DNA of 64,000 nucleotides from Myoxocephalus aenaeus. Its lineage: Eukaryota; Chordata; Actinopteri; Perciformes; Cottidae. The position numbers and the translations under genes were made by a program. Numbering within the stretch: the stretch's first letter is position 1; the number at the start of each line of letters is the position of its first letter. Below are positions 28,077-38,914 of this stretch, one piece after another. The notes under the pieces are model-generated. The model did not search any database. It was given only the letters and a program-made list of their open reading frames with translations, and was not told the origin of the DNA. The stretch lies in NCBI GenBank assembly GCA_038501785.1, contig JBAMJR010000040.1, forward strand, positions 3,909,501 through 3,973,500, given 5' to 3'.

Positions 28077-28127
<51 letters not shown>

Positions 28128-28824
28128 TGTTGTTACCTGTGTGTGTGCCACTCCACTGGCTCTCCACAGCACTGCTATTTGCTGCTGACGGAACTCGTCC
28201 TGACAGGAAGTCACATGTAACGCTGTTGCCATGGCTACCTAGAAAAAAAGAGGCAGCAAGGACATATTAATCAATGCTTTTTCTTTTTTTCCTCCTGTAG
28301 TTTTTAAATGTTGAAAAAAGGAAATCATCAGTGTGTTTTAATACTGCAAAGCTATGTGTCTGTGTGTCTATGTGTGTGTGTTTTGTGTGTGTCTTACTGT
28401 GCAGTCAGCAGTGGCTAGGTCCAGTTGCGCCAGGTGAGAAACACTGTCTCTGTGTACTGAGACAGACACACCAACAGTGTAAATATACAAAATCAACTAT
28501 CCGTTATCCTCTTCATCCTTCCTCTTAAAGGGGAGAGAGACGTGTGCATTACTTTGCAGGAAAGTGTTACTCCTCATTGGACAGAGGTTTGCTGGAGACC
28601 TTCTTCAGTATCCCAAAAATAAACTGGAAAAGGCAACCAGCAGGGCGATTATTATTCTTGTCATTGGATTTTTCTTATTGAGCCGTCACAGAAACGAGGT
28701 GCAGCAAAACTCTGACCAACAAAGTTAGTAGAAATCACTCTCACATCTGTCTGTTAACGGGTTCCCTGTGGAATTTTGACCTCTAGCAGCACTACGGAAA
28801 ATGTAAACGTTAGTTTTAAGTTGG

Positions 28825-28921
<97 letters not shown>

Positions 28922-30422
28922 CAGCCAGTGGTTTCACACTGTTCCACTGGTCGATCGGCGGCGGTCATTTTCCAAGCCAAACAGCAATGTTAATATACAA
29001 GGAGCGATGTCGCTCCACGTAATCAAGAGTGATATTGATTAACTGTCAGTTACTGTCAGCATTGATTTTGACAACGAGTTGGAGGTGTGAGAAACTTTGC
29101 AAAAGTTCAAAGAGAGTGAGCAGCTTTTTTCTTCTTCAAACAAACAGAAATTGCTTAGATCGTTTGTTGATGCACAGAACAAGTTAGGACATCTTCATGA
29201 GAAAGAAAGGAAGCAATCTGATGTTTGCTCGTCACATCGTTTCTGAAGGTTGCCTGGCAAACTCACGGTCACCTCACTGGCCGAGACCTAGTTCCAGCAT
29301 GTAACTCCCTGTAAAACCACAACTTTCTAAAATGCTATTTTTAACGCATTAACTCTATTGTTCAGCAAGCACACATCTCAGACAGATATCCCAAAACGTA
29401 TCATCTCCTTGTGACCTCACCTATGCAGGTACCAAGGCTGGGGTCGTATCCCAGCAGTCCCTCCTCCTGGAACACTCGTTTCAGGTTGACCCTGAGAGCT
29501 TCCTCGTTCTCCCCCTCCTCCACCTTCCTCCCTCCTCCTCCTCCTCCTCCTCCTCCTCCTCCTCCTCCTCCTCCACCGCTGGTCCTCCTGGCTCTCTCGG
29601 TTTCCCTCTCTCTGTACGGGGAGTTCTCCAGAGCCTCCTGCATCTTCTCCTCCCGCTCCTCGTTGGTCCAGTTGGCCGGGGTTGTCGGCCAATCGATGCC
29701 CAGAGCTTGGAGAAATGTGAAGATGTCGCTGTCTTCAGGAAGCGTGGGGCAATAGGACACTGCGAATCTGAGACAGGTACGGAGGTTGGTACTGATCACA
29801 GCAGCTGTGTCTGCATTTCATAATTATTTTCATGAGCAATTGATTATTACTATTAATTTTCATTTTCTTCAATTAACTAATCATTTAGTCTTTCATTTCT
29901 CAGAAAATATTGCGCCCAAGGTGACATCTACAGACTGCTGATATAGCACAGACGCATTTGTTTCGGGTGACAGTAGCTTAAAGGAAGTGGATGTGTGTGG
30001 ATAATTTGGAAATCTACAAATCGACCACCCAGAGACTCACCCCTGTCTTCTCAACAGCGCCCCCATGTGGTCCGCCAACAGAACGGTCCTCAGCTGGCCC
30101 AGAGTCAGTGTATCAGGAGTGGGTGTGTTGGGTTTAGGGTGTAGCGCCGGGCAGTTGAGCACCACACAGCCTTGCCTCTGACCCGAGGGCTTCAGGTACC
30201 TTGTGGCTCCCTCTGCCAGGACCGCCTTGAAGGCTGCGGCCCGGTCCACCCTCACCCTCAGCCCCTCGCCCATTACCTCCCCGCCGGCCACGGGGAGAAT
30301 CCCACTGCCACGGAGAGACAGTACCCTGGCCATCACTGCTGGAGGGACCTGGGTGGATAAAGGGAGCAATTAGAGACTCGATATACATATATACGTACAT
30401 ACACACACACATATACACATAT

Positions 30423-30484
<62 letters not shown>

Positions 30485-32020
30485 ATATATATATATATAT
30501 ACATATACATACATACATACACGCATTAACAAAAGTGCATGTGAATGATTGAGGAGGGAAAGTGGGAGAAAAGACTGAATTTTAATTTAGTAGATATGAG
30601 TTGATAGTGTAGTTGTATGTAATGTATTAGTAGTAGTGTGTTTTATTCAGTCATCACATACAATGCAATGAGTAAAGCCTGTATACAATCCAATATACAA
30701 TATGACGGAAAAGGCATAATGCTTATATATTCCTATCCCAAATTCTTATCAATTAAGTTAGGTAACCCTCAAGATAATATATAACATCTAAAAAATATAT
30801 GAATATGTATGTATTATTAGTAATATACTTAATAGCTTATACCTTAAGATGTCTGTCTGAACAACTTTTGCACATGCATTGGTGCTGACAATCTTACAAA
30901 AAAGATGCAACAGTGGAAAAATATTAGATGGTGTTATCTGCTTCAAAAACCCACATCAGTGTATCTGTAAAATCATCCTGCATGCTTAGGATGGAGGATG
31001 CAACATGCACACATATCAGCATCCTCTTGCACGAGGATGCTTGAACACACCCACGTGTACAACGTGCCAGTGGTGTGTGTTCAACGATACATTGGTATGA
31101 ATTATTTGCACTGGGACGTAACCGAAATAACTCCACGTTGTACGACAGACTGGCGTGAAACAAGCTGTGGAAAGAGGCCTGCGTGTTTTTCCAGTTGCAG
31201 TGCAGCTAAGTGAGCTGCGTGTTTGTCTGACTCTGACCCATATTGCGTGTGCAGCTCATGGGTTAATAATTACTGCCGCAAGGCTGTTGGTCTGGTCGAT
31301 CATGATGAGGCAAAGTCAACCGGGATTTAGCTGTCTGTTGTCCCTCAAACCTATTTAGGGTTTTGATGGTTTGAAGGACTCCGACTCGAGCTCCCACCTT
31401 GTTAATCAAGCAGCCAATTGGCCTCAGCTGAGCAGTAATGAAGCAGATAGTTCCGGTCACGCCGACTCACGTTTGATACTGTCGAAAACACCGTCCGCCC
31501 GTTTAAATATCACTGCGCCGAGCAAAAACGCACTCGCACCATTTAGCAAACTGTCAAGGACGGAACTATACCGCCGAGTGGAAGGATACAGTGTCAAACG
31601 CGTCAACCAGCGATGTTTAACATGCCCGGCTGTGATTCCGCTTTCAAATAAAACAAACAAACAAAATACGTCTATTTCAGTGCCTCCAGCGCCAACAGAA
31701 AACAATAAGGCGTAAACGCTGTGAAATGAGCACGTGACCCCGTTAAATTAGGGGCCGACCCAACAGGTAACCGTTATTAAACCCACCTGTCCGTCCGCAT
31801 ACAGCGTGTTCAGCATCGTGGTGGGAGACAAGAAGTCCCGGTTCCGTAGGTTTTTAGCGCTGCTCTCCTTGAACCAAAGCTTCTCCGGTTCGGGGAAGAT
31901 CCGGTCGCCGTTCAGCTGGCTGGCAGCGGGGACATGGTCGCGCTTCCCCCGCAGTGCGGAGCTCAGCGCCCGGACGGTCGGGCTGATCCGGAGGGGAGCA
32001 GACTCCTCGGTGTTCTCCAT
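25286..32020 (-). CDS. dalrd3: DALR anticodon-binding domain-containing protein 3 (13 coding exons, complete)
   Basis: Coding exons in order: 32020-31787, 30348-30041, 29767-29421, 28456-28398, 28238-28137, 28024-27960, 27634-27576, 27436-27354, 26846-26720, 26423-26365, 26231-26115, 26000-25932, 25405-25286. Each has AG/GT borders and compatible phases; the total is 1,749 nt, or 582 aa plus stop (human DALRD3 is about 543 aa). Family-diagnostic segments are LRNRDFLSPTTML and LGQLRTVLLADHM near the N-terminus, FVMYNCARLHTLF, and the C-terminal DALR region with ICKFLVSLSKDFSSYYNRVH, ending in LHLPPIRQL. The DALR fold resembles the anticodon-binding domain of arginyl-tRNA synthetase. In mammals the protein binds tRNA-Arg and METTL2 and supports 3-methylcytidine formation at position 32. 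There is no synthetase catalytic domain. Exon 3 carries a 16-glycine tract. Identification is firm; the role is inherited from the family. Confidence 0.95.
25668..25707. repeat. (AC)n microsatellite in dalrd3 intron 12
   Basis: A perfect AC array of about 40 bp between the last two coding exons of dalrd3. Confidence 0.95.
25799..25877 (+). mobile_element. Partial SINE in dalrd3 intron 12 (antisense to the gene)
   Basis: A B-box-like GGTTCGATACCC at 25816-25827 is followed by the fish SINE core TGTCCTTGGGCCAGACACTTAACC at 25851-25874. Both the A-box head and the tail are missing. Confidence 0.65.
28080..28126. repeat. (TG)n microsatellite in dalrd3 intron 5
   Basis: A perfect TG array of about 47 bp. 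It ends only about 10 bp from the splice donor of coding exon 5 at 28137. Confidence 0.95.
28826..28918. repeat. (AC)n microsatellite in dalrd3 intron 3
   Basis: A perfect AC array of about 93 bp between coding exons 3 and 4. Confidence 0.97.
29533..29574. repeat. Coding (GGA)14 triplet array in dalrd3 exon 3
   Basis: The plus strand reads (TCC)14; on the coding strand this is GGT(GGA)14GGG, giving 16 consecutive glycines between the ARRTS and RKVEE segments of dalrd3. It is the only pure trinucleotide array inside a coding exon of the window. Length variation would change the protein in whole-residue steps. Confidence 0.95.
30381..30522. repeat. (AT)n / ATAC microsatellite in dalrd3 intron 1
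   Basis: A long AT array with flanking ATAC and ACAT units, lying just upstream of coding exon 2 in the sense of the gene. Confidence 0.95.
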
Positions 32021-32340
32021 CTCAGGTGAGCGAGCTGCCAGGCTATCGGCGCATCCACACCCTGCTCATGGTCGTGTTTTCCAACCCGCTGGTCGCTGCT
32101 GCTGCAGGCTATGAACTCGCACTGCCGAATGACATGCCCTGTTTCCAGCCGTCCGCTTAACCGCTCATCGATGTCAGATATTGGCTGTGGAGCAGGACTG
32201 CATTGACTGTTTTCTTTTTTCTCTCTCGCTCTCTCTCTCTATGCGGAACCAATAAGTTGCACTCTGTTTCTTCCGAGGTGAATTTCCGTGTCGGACCAGT
32301 TTGCCTAACAGCGCCCGCTAGTGTGTGGTAGAGTAACTGC
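32021..32340 (-). promoter_or_regulatory. Probable dalrd3 promoter/5'UTR region
   Basis: This is the sequence immediately upstream of the dalrd3 start codon. It is relatively rich in CpG, especially 31900-32160, compared with the AT-rich flanks, and contains a GA/CT-rich tract at 32210-32240. No TATA box is placed convincingly, which is common for housekeeping genes. The assignment is from position and composition only. Confidence 0.45.
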
Positions 32341-32547
32341 AATCTTAACTACACCGTCTGGCCAAGAGTATGTGGACACAACACACACACCTTTTTAACA
32401 ACAATTGTTTCTGGTGCTAGCAGATGTATTATTAATGATTCACACGTTTATCTTCTATGTAATTCCTCATGATCAGCTGCTTTTTAAAATATATCCAGGC
32501 CACTTGAATATAATTTACTGACCTGCTAATATCTGCATTGACTGACT

Positions 32548-33430
32548 GTCGTATTCATCATGACTGTGCGGCAGATTGTTCTCTTAAAGTTATCAGCAAA
32601 ATCTATTCTAAAACGAACAGGGAGCCAGTGGGAAGAGGCCAGAACTGGAGTAGTGTGACGTTGTCTGTTAAAACCAGTAAGAAGCCTAAAATGATTAACA
32701 AAACAAAGAGCAATTCTCCTATCGGGACTAATACAGTGCAAATCTCACTTTCACCAAACGATTTTTATTAAACAAAGATGCTTCATGAAAACACACACAC
32801 TAACTAAAGACCCTCTCTGACGGAGCACTTGTAGCATTGACCGGTATTTCTTGGCCAGTGAATGGGCATTAACATGTTTGCTCTGTTTACATGTGAAAAT
32901 CAATTTGCATTTCATGAACAATGTCCTACCTAAACTCACTTGGAGGCATGCCGTTGTTGTTCTCTGCCACTAGAGGTCAGCGTTGTACCATCTACAAACA
33001 AGTATCCTCTGACAGGTCAGGCTAATAGTGTTTGCAAAGAGACTGCTGGGCCTTTAGGTAAGAGCTGGAGCTTTAGGGCCAAAAATATGATCTGGAACTT
33101 TTATTATTATAAGTGGTTAGTCAAGATTGGACCAAAAACATAATATCGGAAAAATTAAATAGGTTATATGAACACGTGCTTTTTTCCTCAGTGTCTACTC
33201 TCATTATTCTCTTAATCAAAGAGGTAAATAGTCCCAGGTAGAAAAGTTGACCCGTGTACCTGCAGTAATTTATTTTTGCCACTTTGGTACACAATAACTC
33301 CTCAGTGAACTGAGAATAGAAAATCTGAACATAAACATTATAAAGTTGATATTGTGAATGACTGTGGTAGCAGACAGTAGCCTTTTTACATCAATAGCAA
33401 AGTTTAAATAACCACACAGCCTCCAGATCT
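32548..33430. repeat. Segmental duplication, left copy, distal part
   Basis: This block recurs in the same orientation at 47034-47691. Shared landmarks include GTCGTATTCATC at the left edge, the AAACGAACAGGGAG segment, GGCATGCCGTTGTTGTTCTC, and CACACAGCCTCCAGATCT at the right edge. The left copy has about 200 bp extra (roughly 32660-32885), an insertion here or a deletion in the other copy. No gene is seen in it. Confidence 0.88.
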
Positions 33431-33904
33431 ATTGAGTTTGCACATTTACCCTATTAATAGGAATAAGTTTGGCTAGAACACACTGTACACAATATCCATG
33501 CTATCAAAGACTGTCTTGGTTAATGAGGTCAGAATAAGAATGTATCTTTATTTAGTGATATTGTAGTTACACTATCATTACACCAATGCCTTAACACAGT
33601 GCTCTTTCTCTTCTGTTTTTGTGTCGAACAGAAAGCAGATTTCCAGCGCACTTGACATCAAAGTTTAGTGTTAGTGCGGCCCGCGCCCCCTGAGGACCTA
33701 CCCACCCACATACGCGGCAAAGATACACTGTTTTTTATTCAGACAGACAACACACTGCCACCTGAGGAAAAAAATAAAACCTTGCAGTGTACTAAAAAAA
33801 TCAACACTGGCCACAGAGAGACGGCAGCTCTGCTCCGCTCAGCTGTTCAGTTTTACTGCGCTACTCGACACGACCATGCGCTGGGAAAGAGTACACAGTA
33901 CACA

Positions 33905-33942
33905 CATATATATATATATATACATACATACATACATACATA
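33905..33942. repeat. (AT)n(ACAT)n microsatellite
   Basis: A short AT array merges into repeated ACAT units. Confidence 0.92.
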
Positions 33943-34375
33943 GTACACACATAGATACAGAGTACATATGTTGTTCTTGTTCTGAAAACTGTTCTTGAAA
34001 AAACGAAACTAAAACATGCACATTGTGTAAACATTGTAAATAGTTTGTTTTTCTATAGAACATATTTTGACTCGTATATAGTAAATATTTTGTTTGAAAA
34101 CAAAAACTGTTGTAATATTAATGTTTCATGTGCACACACCCCATGAAGCTTGATCTGTAGTATGAAGTCATTTCTCAGTCCCGAGTATGTTGCAAATGGA
34201 ACTTATTGACTAGCAACAGGGATCTAAAAGCTAAATTCAGAGAGGACCACCAGACATGATGGACCATTTATGAGAGAATTGCTCCATCCTTCCCTGAGCA
34301 GAAAAAAGTGATCAGTCGGGTCATGGTGGAACGGTGTTTGGACTTAATATTTTTACAATATTATTATACAGTCGG

Positions 34376-34609
34376 CCTTCTCCGGATGCACACGGAACAG
34401 CCGTCTTTGAAGAGCTCTCGCTCGAACAGAACAGGCACATCCATGATCTCTTTCACGTTTAGCATTGTAGCGCATAATGCTTGTTGGTGTATTATGCAGT
34501 GGTAATTAAGGAAGTCGGGGAAAACATCGTCCTCCCTGTACTTGGCAATAAATCCATTCAAGCTGCCAACCATTGCGGGCGCACTGTCCGTGGTGATTGA
34601 CAATAATAG
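34376..34609 (-). mobile_element. hAT (Charlie-like) transposase fragment
   Basis: On the minus strand the frame reads SITTDSAPAMVG, then FPDFLNYHCIIHQQALCA. This is the core of the RNase-H-like domain of Charlie-type hAT transposases, and of domesticated relatives such as the ZBED5/GTF2IRD2 group. Only about 75 residues are conserved before the frame degenerates, so this is a dead fragment. It probably belongs to the same older insertion as the hAT terminus at 37403-37468, but that link is inference. Confidence 0.75.
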
Positions 34610-35365
34610 GTTTGTTCGAGATGAGCCAGTTCTGCGCAGAATCGATCGCCGGCGAGCAATGCATGCCGGTTGGATTTTAGTCTGACTCGATCCCGACTTG
34701 ATCTGACGTCATGCACACGTGGTCAACGATAATCTCACGAGAGCAAGGCAGCCCCTGATTTCAGAGCCAGGCGCCGCAGTAGCTCTCCACCGACTGTGTG
34801 GCGCAGTGCATGATGGGAAACGCCTGGCTGTCGCCACATCAGAGAGCTGATTGGCTCTTAGATTTGACAGCAAACACGTGTTGTAGAAAATCTTTATTTA
34901 TGTGTAGTTGTAATACTTAACGCTTGATTGTTGACTATTAGTCTCATGTTTAATCTAAAAACATATCTTGTGTGGTTGATAATACAAAATCGTATTTATA
35001 CAACACGTATCTAAACCAGTAGTAATGTATTTCACAGGCAGACATAAAAAGAACAAAGGATGCAGCTAGACCCACATTTCTACACACATATATATTTATA
35101 AACACATATGAATAAATCCAAACGTGATCTGTAAACTACAAGAAGCCTAAAGTTCGGAACTAACAGGAAGTCATTTTTTCTGTGACTGACTACTTTGAAG
35201 GCAGCTGAAAGCTCGTCTGGATTCCAGGTGAGGTGCAGCTCTTTCGAAGGAGTCTGTTAATTTGCCCACGGGGAGCTGCGTTTTGTCAATAAAGTTTTTG
35301 AAAGAGTGAAAAAAAAATGGCATGCGATCTACCCGCACTACGTTCGATCGACTGGTCGCTTAGAC

Positions 35366-36618
35366 CAGTGATTGTCAACCACTGTGCCGCGGCACACCAG
35401 TGTGCCGTGAGATCGTCAGGTGTGCCGTGGGAAAATGTCCAATTTCACTTAATTGGTCCAAAAAAATATTATTTAGTTGCCGCAAATTATTTTTAATTGT
35501 TGAGCGTCTGAGCTGCAATATAGTGGCTGGCAGAGTGATATAGAACAGGTCTGCACCTTGTTCTGCTATTAAACAAACTAAACGGCCGTATGTTATTGAT
35601 CTTATCTACACAGCATGTCATTTCTGGGTCGCGTCTATACCACTCTGCTCTGCTCTGTGTCGCGCACGCGGAGTTCCGCCTGATGCGCTGCACAGGTGAG
35701 ACACACCATAGCTTTACTGCTGAAGCTATCAGTATTTTAAGATATGAGCTCTCACTTTTAAAGCCTAACAGTTCATGTGTTTGCAGGTCAAGACAAACAG
35801 CCTGGAGCTCCACAAATGACATTTCTGACTTAGAGAGGCTCTGGACATATTCTTCCAAAAGCCTGAAAAACACACTGCAGTGATAAAGCCTGCACACTTT
35901 GTGGTCGTCATTAAAATAAATGAACACCATGTTTCCTTTAAGTCAGTATTTATCAAACTGGGGCGGTATTTATTACAGGTGTAATATCTTTATTACAGGT
36001 ATTTATTACAGGTGTGGCGCAAGAGGAAATGCTGGTTTTAAATGTTCACAGTCCGCCATTAACAGGTTACACTTGCGCATGCGCCGATTCTTGGCATTTC
36101 GCCAAAAGCCGATCTTTATGAGATCTCCGTGAGGTCGGCTTTCTGCTGTTGTGTCTCTCATCATTGAGCATGAATTGAGAGCCGTATCAAATCTACAACC
36201 CCGTTTTAAAAAGATGTGTAGAGGAAAGCAGCTCACTGCAGCCACTAATACATACCTGATACAACCTGATGCTCACACATCTGCACTCATTCCGTTTTGT
36301 TTTGCAATAGCTTATTGTTTTCCACAATAAGATATTTAGTAGTAACTAAATTAGTTTTTTTTTTTGCATAACTTTATTTTCATTTTTCTAACAAAGTGAT
36401 AACACTTTTTTTTTTTTTTTTTGTCTGATGGAGCAATCTGGTTTACTTGAAACACTGAATACTCTTCCATGCCAGTAGGTAGCGCAATAATGATCTACCA
36501 TATATGCTGTGTTATGCTACAATGTGACATTTTGTAACTTTTTAGGTTGTTGGTGTGCCGCGGGATTTTTTTTATTGTAGAAAATGTGCCGCGGCTCAAA
36601 AAAGGTTGAAAAACACTG
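35366..36618 (+). mobile_element. hAT-family DNA transposon copy with intact ends and 8-bp target-site duplication
   Basis: The left end is CAGTGATTGTCAACC and the right end, reverse-complemented, is CAGTGTTTTTCAACC; both continue into related GCCGCGGCACA sequence. Immediately outside are identical 8-bp repeats GCTTAGAC (35358-35365 and 36619-36626), the hAT-type target duplication. The 1,253-bp interior is mostly decayed. A plus-strand segment at 36163-36249 reads IEHELRAVSNLQPRFKKMC, resembling the C-terminus of Charlie-like transposases. No full transposase frame remains, so the copy is non-autonomous. The repeated TGTGCCG words near both ends are typical of a widespread vertebrate hAT group. 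Confidence 0.87.
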
Positions 36619-36868
36619 GCTTAGACCAACAGTGCCGTCTCCTCAAAGTAGTCTTATAATGGTGGTATAACAGTATGACATGACATGGTCAAATATATAT
36701 ATATTTTTTATTATTAAATAATATACATAGTATGGTATATAAGTGTAATATATTATGAAGTTAAATGTAGTAGTAGCAAAACAATATTCAATATAGTACA
36801 TCAGTATTATACAGAAATATCTTAACTTATTGCATATTGTAAGTATTAAGTCTACAAAAAACACACAT

Positions 36869-36892
36869 TATCTATCTATCTATCTATCTATT
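36869..36892. repeat. (CTAT)n microsatellite
   Basis: Perfect tetranucleotide array of about six units. Confidence 0.92.
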
Positions 36893-37402
36893 TGTACACT
36901 TAGGATTGACAAAAAGAAAAAAAGAAAGAAAGAAAGAAACCCGCAGCTCCTCCATTCTATGATCATAAAACTGATTTACGGCAGGTGACCTGTTGGAAAT
37001 TTGGCTCCACCTACTCAGCTTGTCAGCTTCTCGACTTGAGCGGCGCCTGCCACTGACTCGCCGATAACACGCCGCTGACTCGTCGATAACACGCCGCTGA
37101 CTCGCCGCTGCCAGTGATCGCACTCGCTGTCTCTCGGGTTTCTGCTGTGAACTGGATCAGGGCCAATGTGGCTCAGCTGTGTGAGCAAAAGCGCTGCCAG
37201 GTGTCTGGCAAGAAATAGAATAAAGTACAAATGTATTCAGGGTTTGCATTTGTTGGTTTGGTGCAGTTACAATAAGTTATTTAAAAAAATAAAATATATT
37301 TGCACTGTTAAAAACTATTATAAAAATGTATAGAAACTGCTGGTTGCCTTTTTTATGACGAAAATATGTAATGAATGTAAAAAAAAAATATTGCGCTTTC
37401 TG

Positions 37403-37468
37403 TGTGGCCCTCCGATGAGATCACAATACCAGCGGTGGCCCCAAGCCAAATTGAGTTTGAGATCCCTG
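37403..37468 (-). mobile_element. hAT transposon terminus
   Basis: Reverse-complemented, the sequence begins CAGGGATCTCAAACTCAATT and continues into a GGGGCCAC motif, a typical terminal inverted repeat of vertebrate hAT elements. The matching opposite end was not found. It was either lost or lies in the degraded GCGGCCCGC-containing sequence near 33676. Confidence 0.6.
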
Positions 37469-38793
37469 GTGTAAACGTAGCAAAAGATATGCGTTTTAAA
37501 ACAGAAACCCCACATTAGGAGCTCACGGATCACTGCGTTTCATAAACAATATGTCCACTGCGGTCAAAGAGAGGCAAGGCTGTCAAATTGCTGTTTTTCT
37601 TTGTTTGGATTCTTTTGGGGATCTTTACAGACAAATCTGCCCAAATGTCGATTGTCTCAACATTTAGTTGCAAATGTTTGCACCCCGTGGCCAGAGTGAG
37701 CAGTTTGACTATAGTTTCAGGGAGATTTCTTCCCACCCTGAGCACAATGTCAGAGCAATATGTCCTCTGTGTGAATATGTTGGATCGACTAAACCTTAAG
37801 CACTCAAGCACTAAAGAACCTAAAGATGTACTGTCTCATAAGTCTTTATTTTTCTCTTTTCTCATGTTTTAACAGTCATTTCTATTGATGCACTTTCTGG
37901 TTAATGTGGTTAATACTTTTTGAAATGTACTTTGAATTGTCTTTGTGTATATAGTATGTCATATTCAAATATACTTTCCTCCCAATGTCTTGTTTTCTTG
38001 AAACATGTCATGGTTGTTAATCATTGCATCATTTATTACAGGTCAAAGAACAATTTAAAGTCCAAAATATCACGTGGAATTTAAGAGAACTGCTACCTAC
38101 TCCTGTAGATACTGAAGGGGAGGGGGAAAGGTGTGCTGATCTGAAGAAGTGCTGCTATTTCTTGTAAATGGTCAGGAAGGGAGAGAGCAATGTTTAAGGT
38201 GCACATGGGACTTTCTGTACAATACAGGAGGGCCGGATACAGAAGTCAGATAATCAGGAGGCAAACTGTGATACTGAATAAGCCTTTTGTTAAAGGCTGA
38301 ATTCAAACGAACATACAAGTCAAACAACAGTGGGAACTTACAAAGGAAAGTTTAGGAAACGCTGTGAGAAATAAGACAGCATGTGGTCACAAGTTTAATA
38401 TTTATCTGTGATATATTATTATCATGACTGTATGCAGAGTTAAATGATTGTCTTTTTGTATCAGTATTTTCAACCTGAGCTCATGTACGTGTTTTTGAAA
38501 GGGCTCAAGGTTTACAACATTTGAAAGTACCCCCTAAAAAATGTATACCACACTAAAGTAATAACTGATTGTGTTATGTGACAAAGCTTGTGTGATATGT
38601 TTAAGCTAATAGTAATACTATCTTGATTAATTCATCTAGAATAATTATTGTCTCTTGCTTTCTTTGTTGAGCCAAGATTACATAAATTTATCCAAAATGA
38701 TTCAAGACTGTATATTGTATTTTGTATATATTCTCACTTGTACTTATACACTTAAAAACTCATTCCACAACCGAAACCTCCATAAAAAGCTTT

Positions 38794-38806
38794 AGTTTCA
38801 CTTTCT
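38794..38806 (+). promoter_or_regulatory. Interferon-stimulated response element (ISRE) of left GIMAP gene
   Basis: AGTTTCACTTTCT fits the ISRE consensus AGTTTCNNTTTC exactly. It lies 20 bp upstream of a TATA box and about 110 bp upstream of the start codon, a classic position for IRF/ISGF3-driven genes. The same element is at 50113-50125 before the right copy. Confidence 0.82.
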
Positions 38807-38825
38807 ATTTGTCGGCGTGGTTTAG

Positions 38826-38833
38826 TATATATA
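38826..38833 (+). promoter_or_regulatory. TATA box of left GIMAP gene
   Basis: TATATATA followed by GGG lies 81 bp upstream of the ATG at 38915. Transcription would start near 38855-38865, giving a 5'UTR of about 50-60 nt. It is conserved at 50147-50154. Confidence 0.75.
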
Positions 38834-38914
38834 GGGTCTACAGGAGAGCTGCAGGAGACACACTGAACCGTCTGAACTTCAGCTGCAGGATCTTCTCCAC
38901 TCTTTAACCCAAAC

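Larger units (their letters stand above)
33431..38088. other. Insertion-rich interval present only in the left duplicon
   Basis: The right duplicon has different sequence between its two matching parts. This interval contains an ATAC microsatellite (33905-33942), a minus-strand hAT transposase relic (34376-34609), a complete-ended hAT copy (35366-36618), a CTAT array (36869-36892), short GC-rich tandem repeats (about 37060-37115) and another hAT terminus (to 37468). No host gene is apparent. Confidence 0.65.

Noticed and set aside
35493..35930. A 145-codon minus-strand frame
   Set aside because: It lies wholly within the hAT element at 35366-36618, has no similarity that I recognise, and is most likely chance within decayed transposon sequence.
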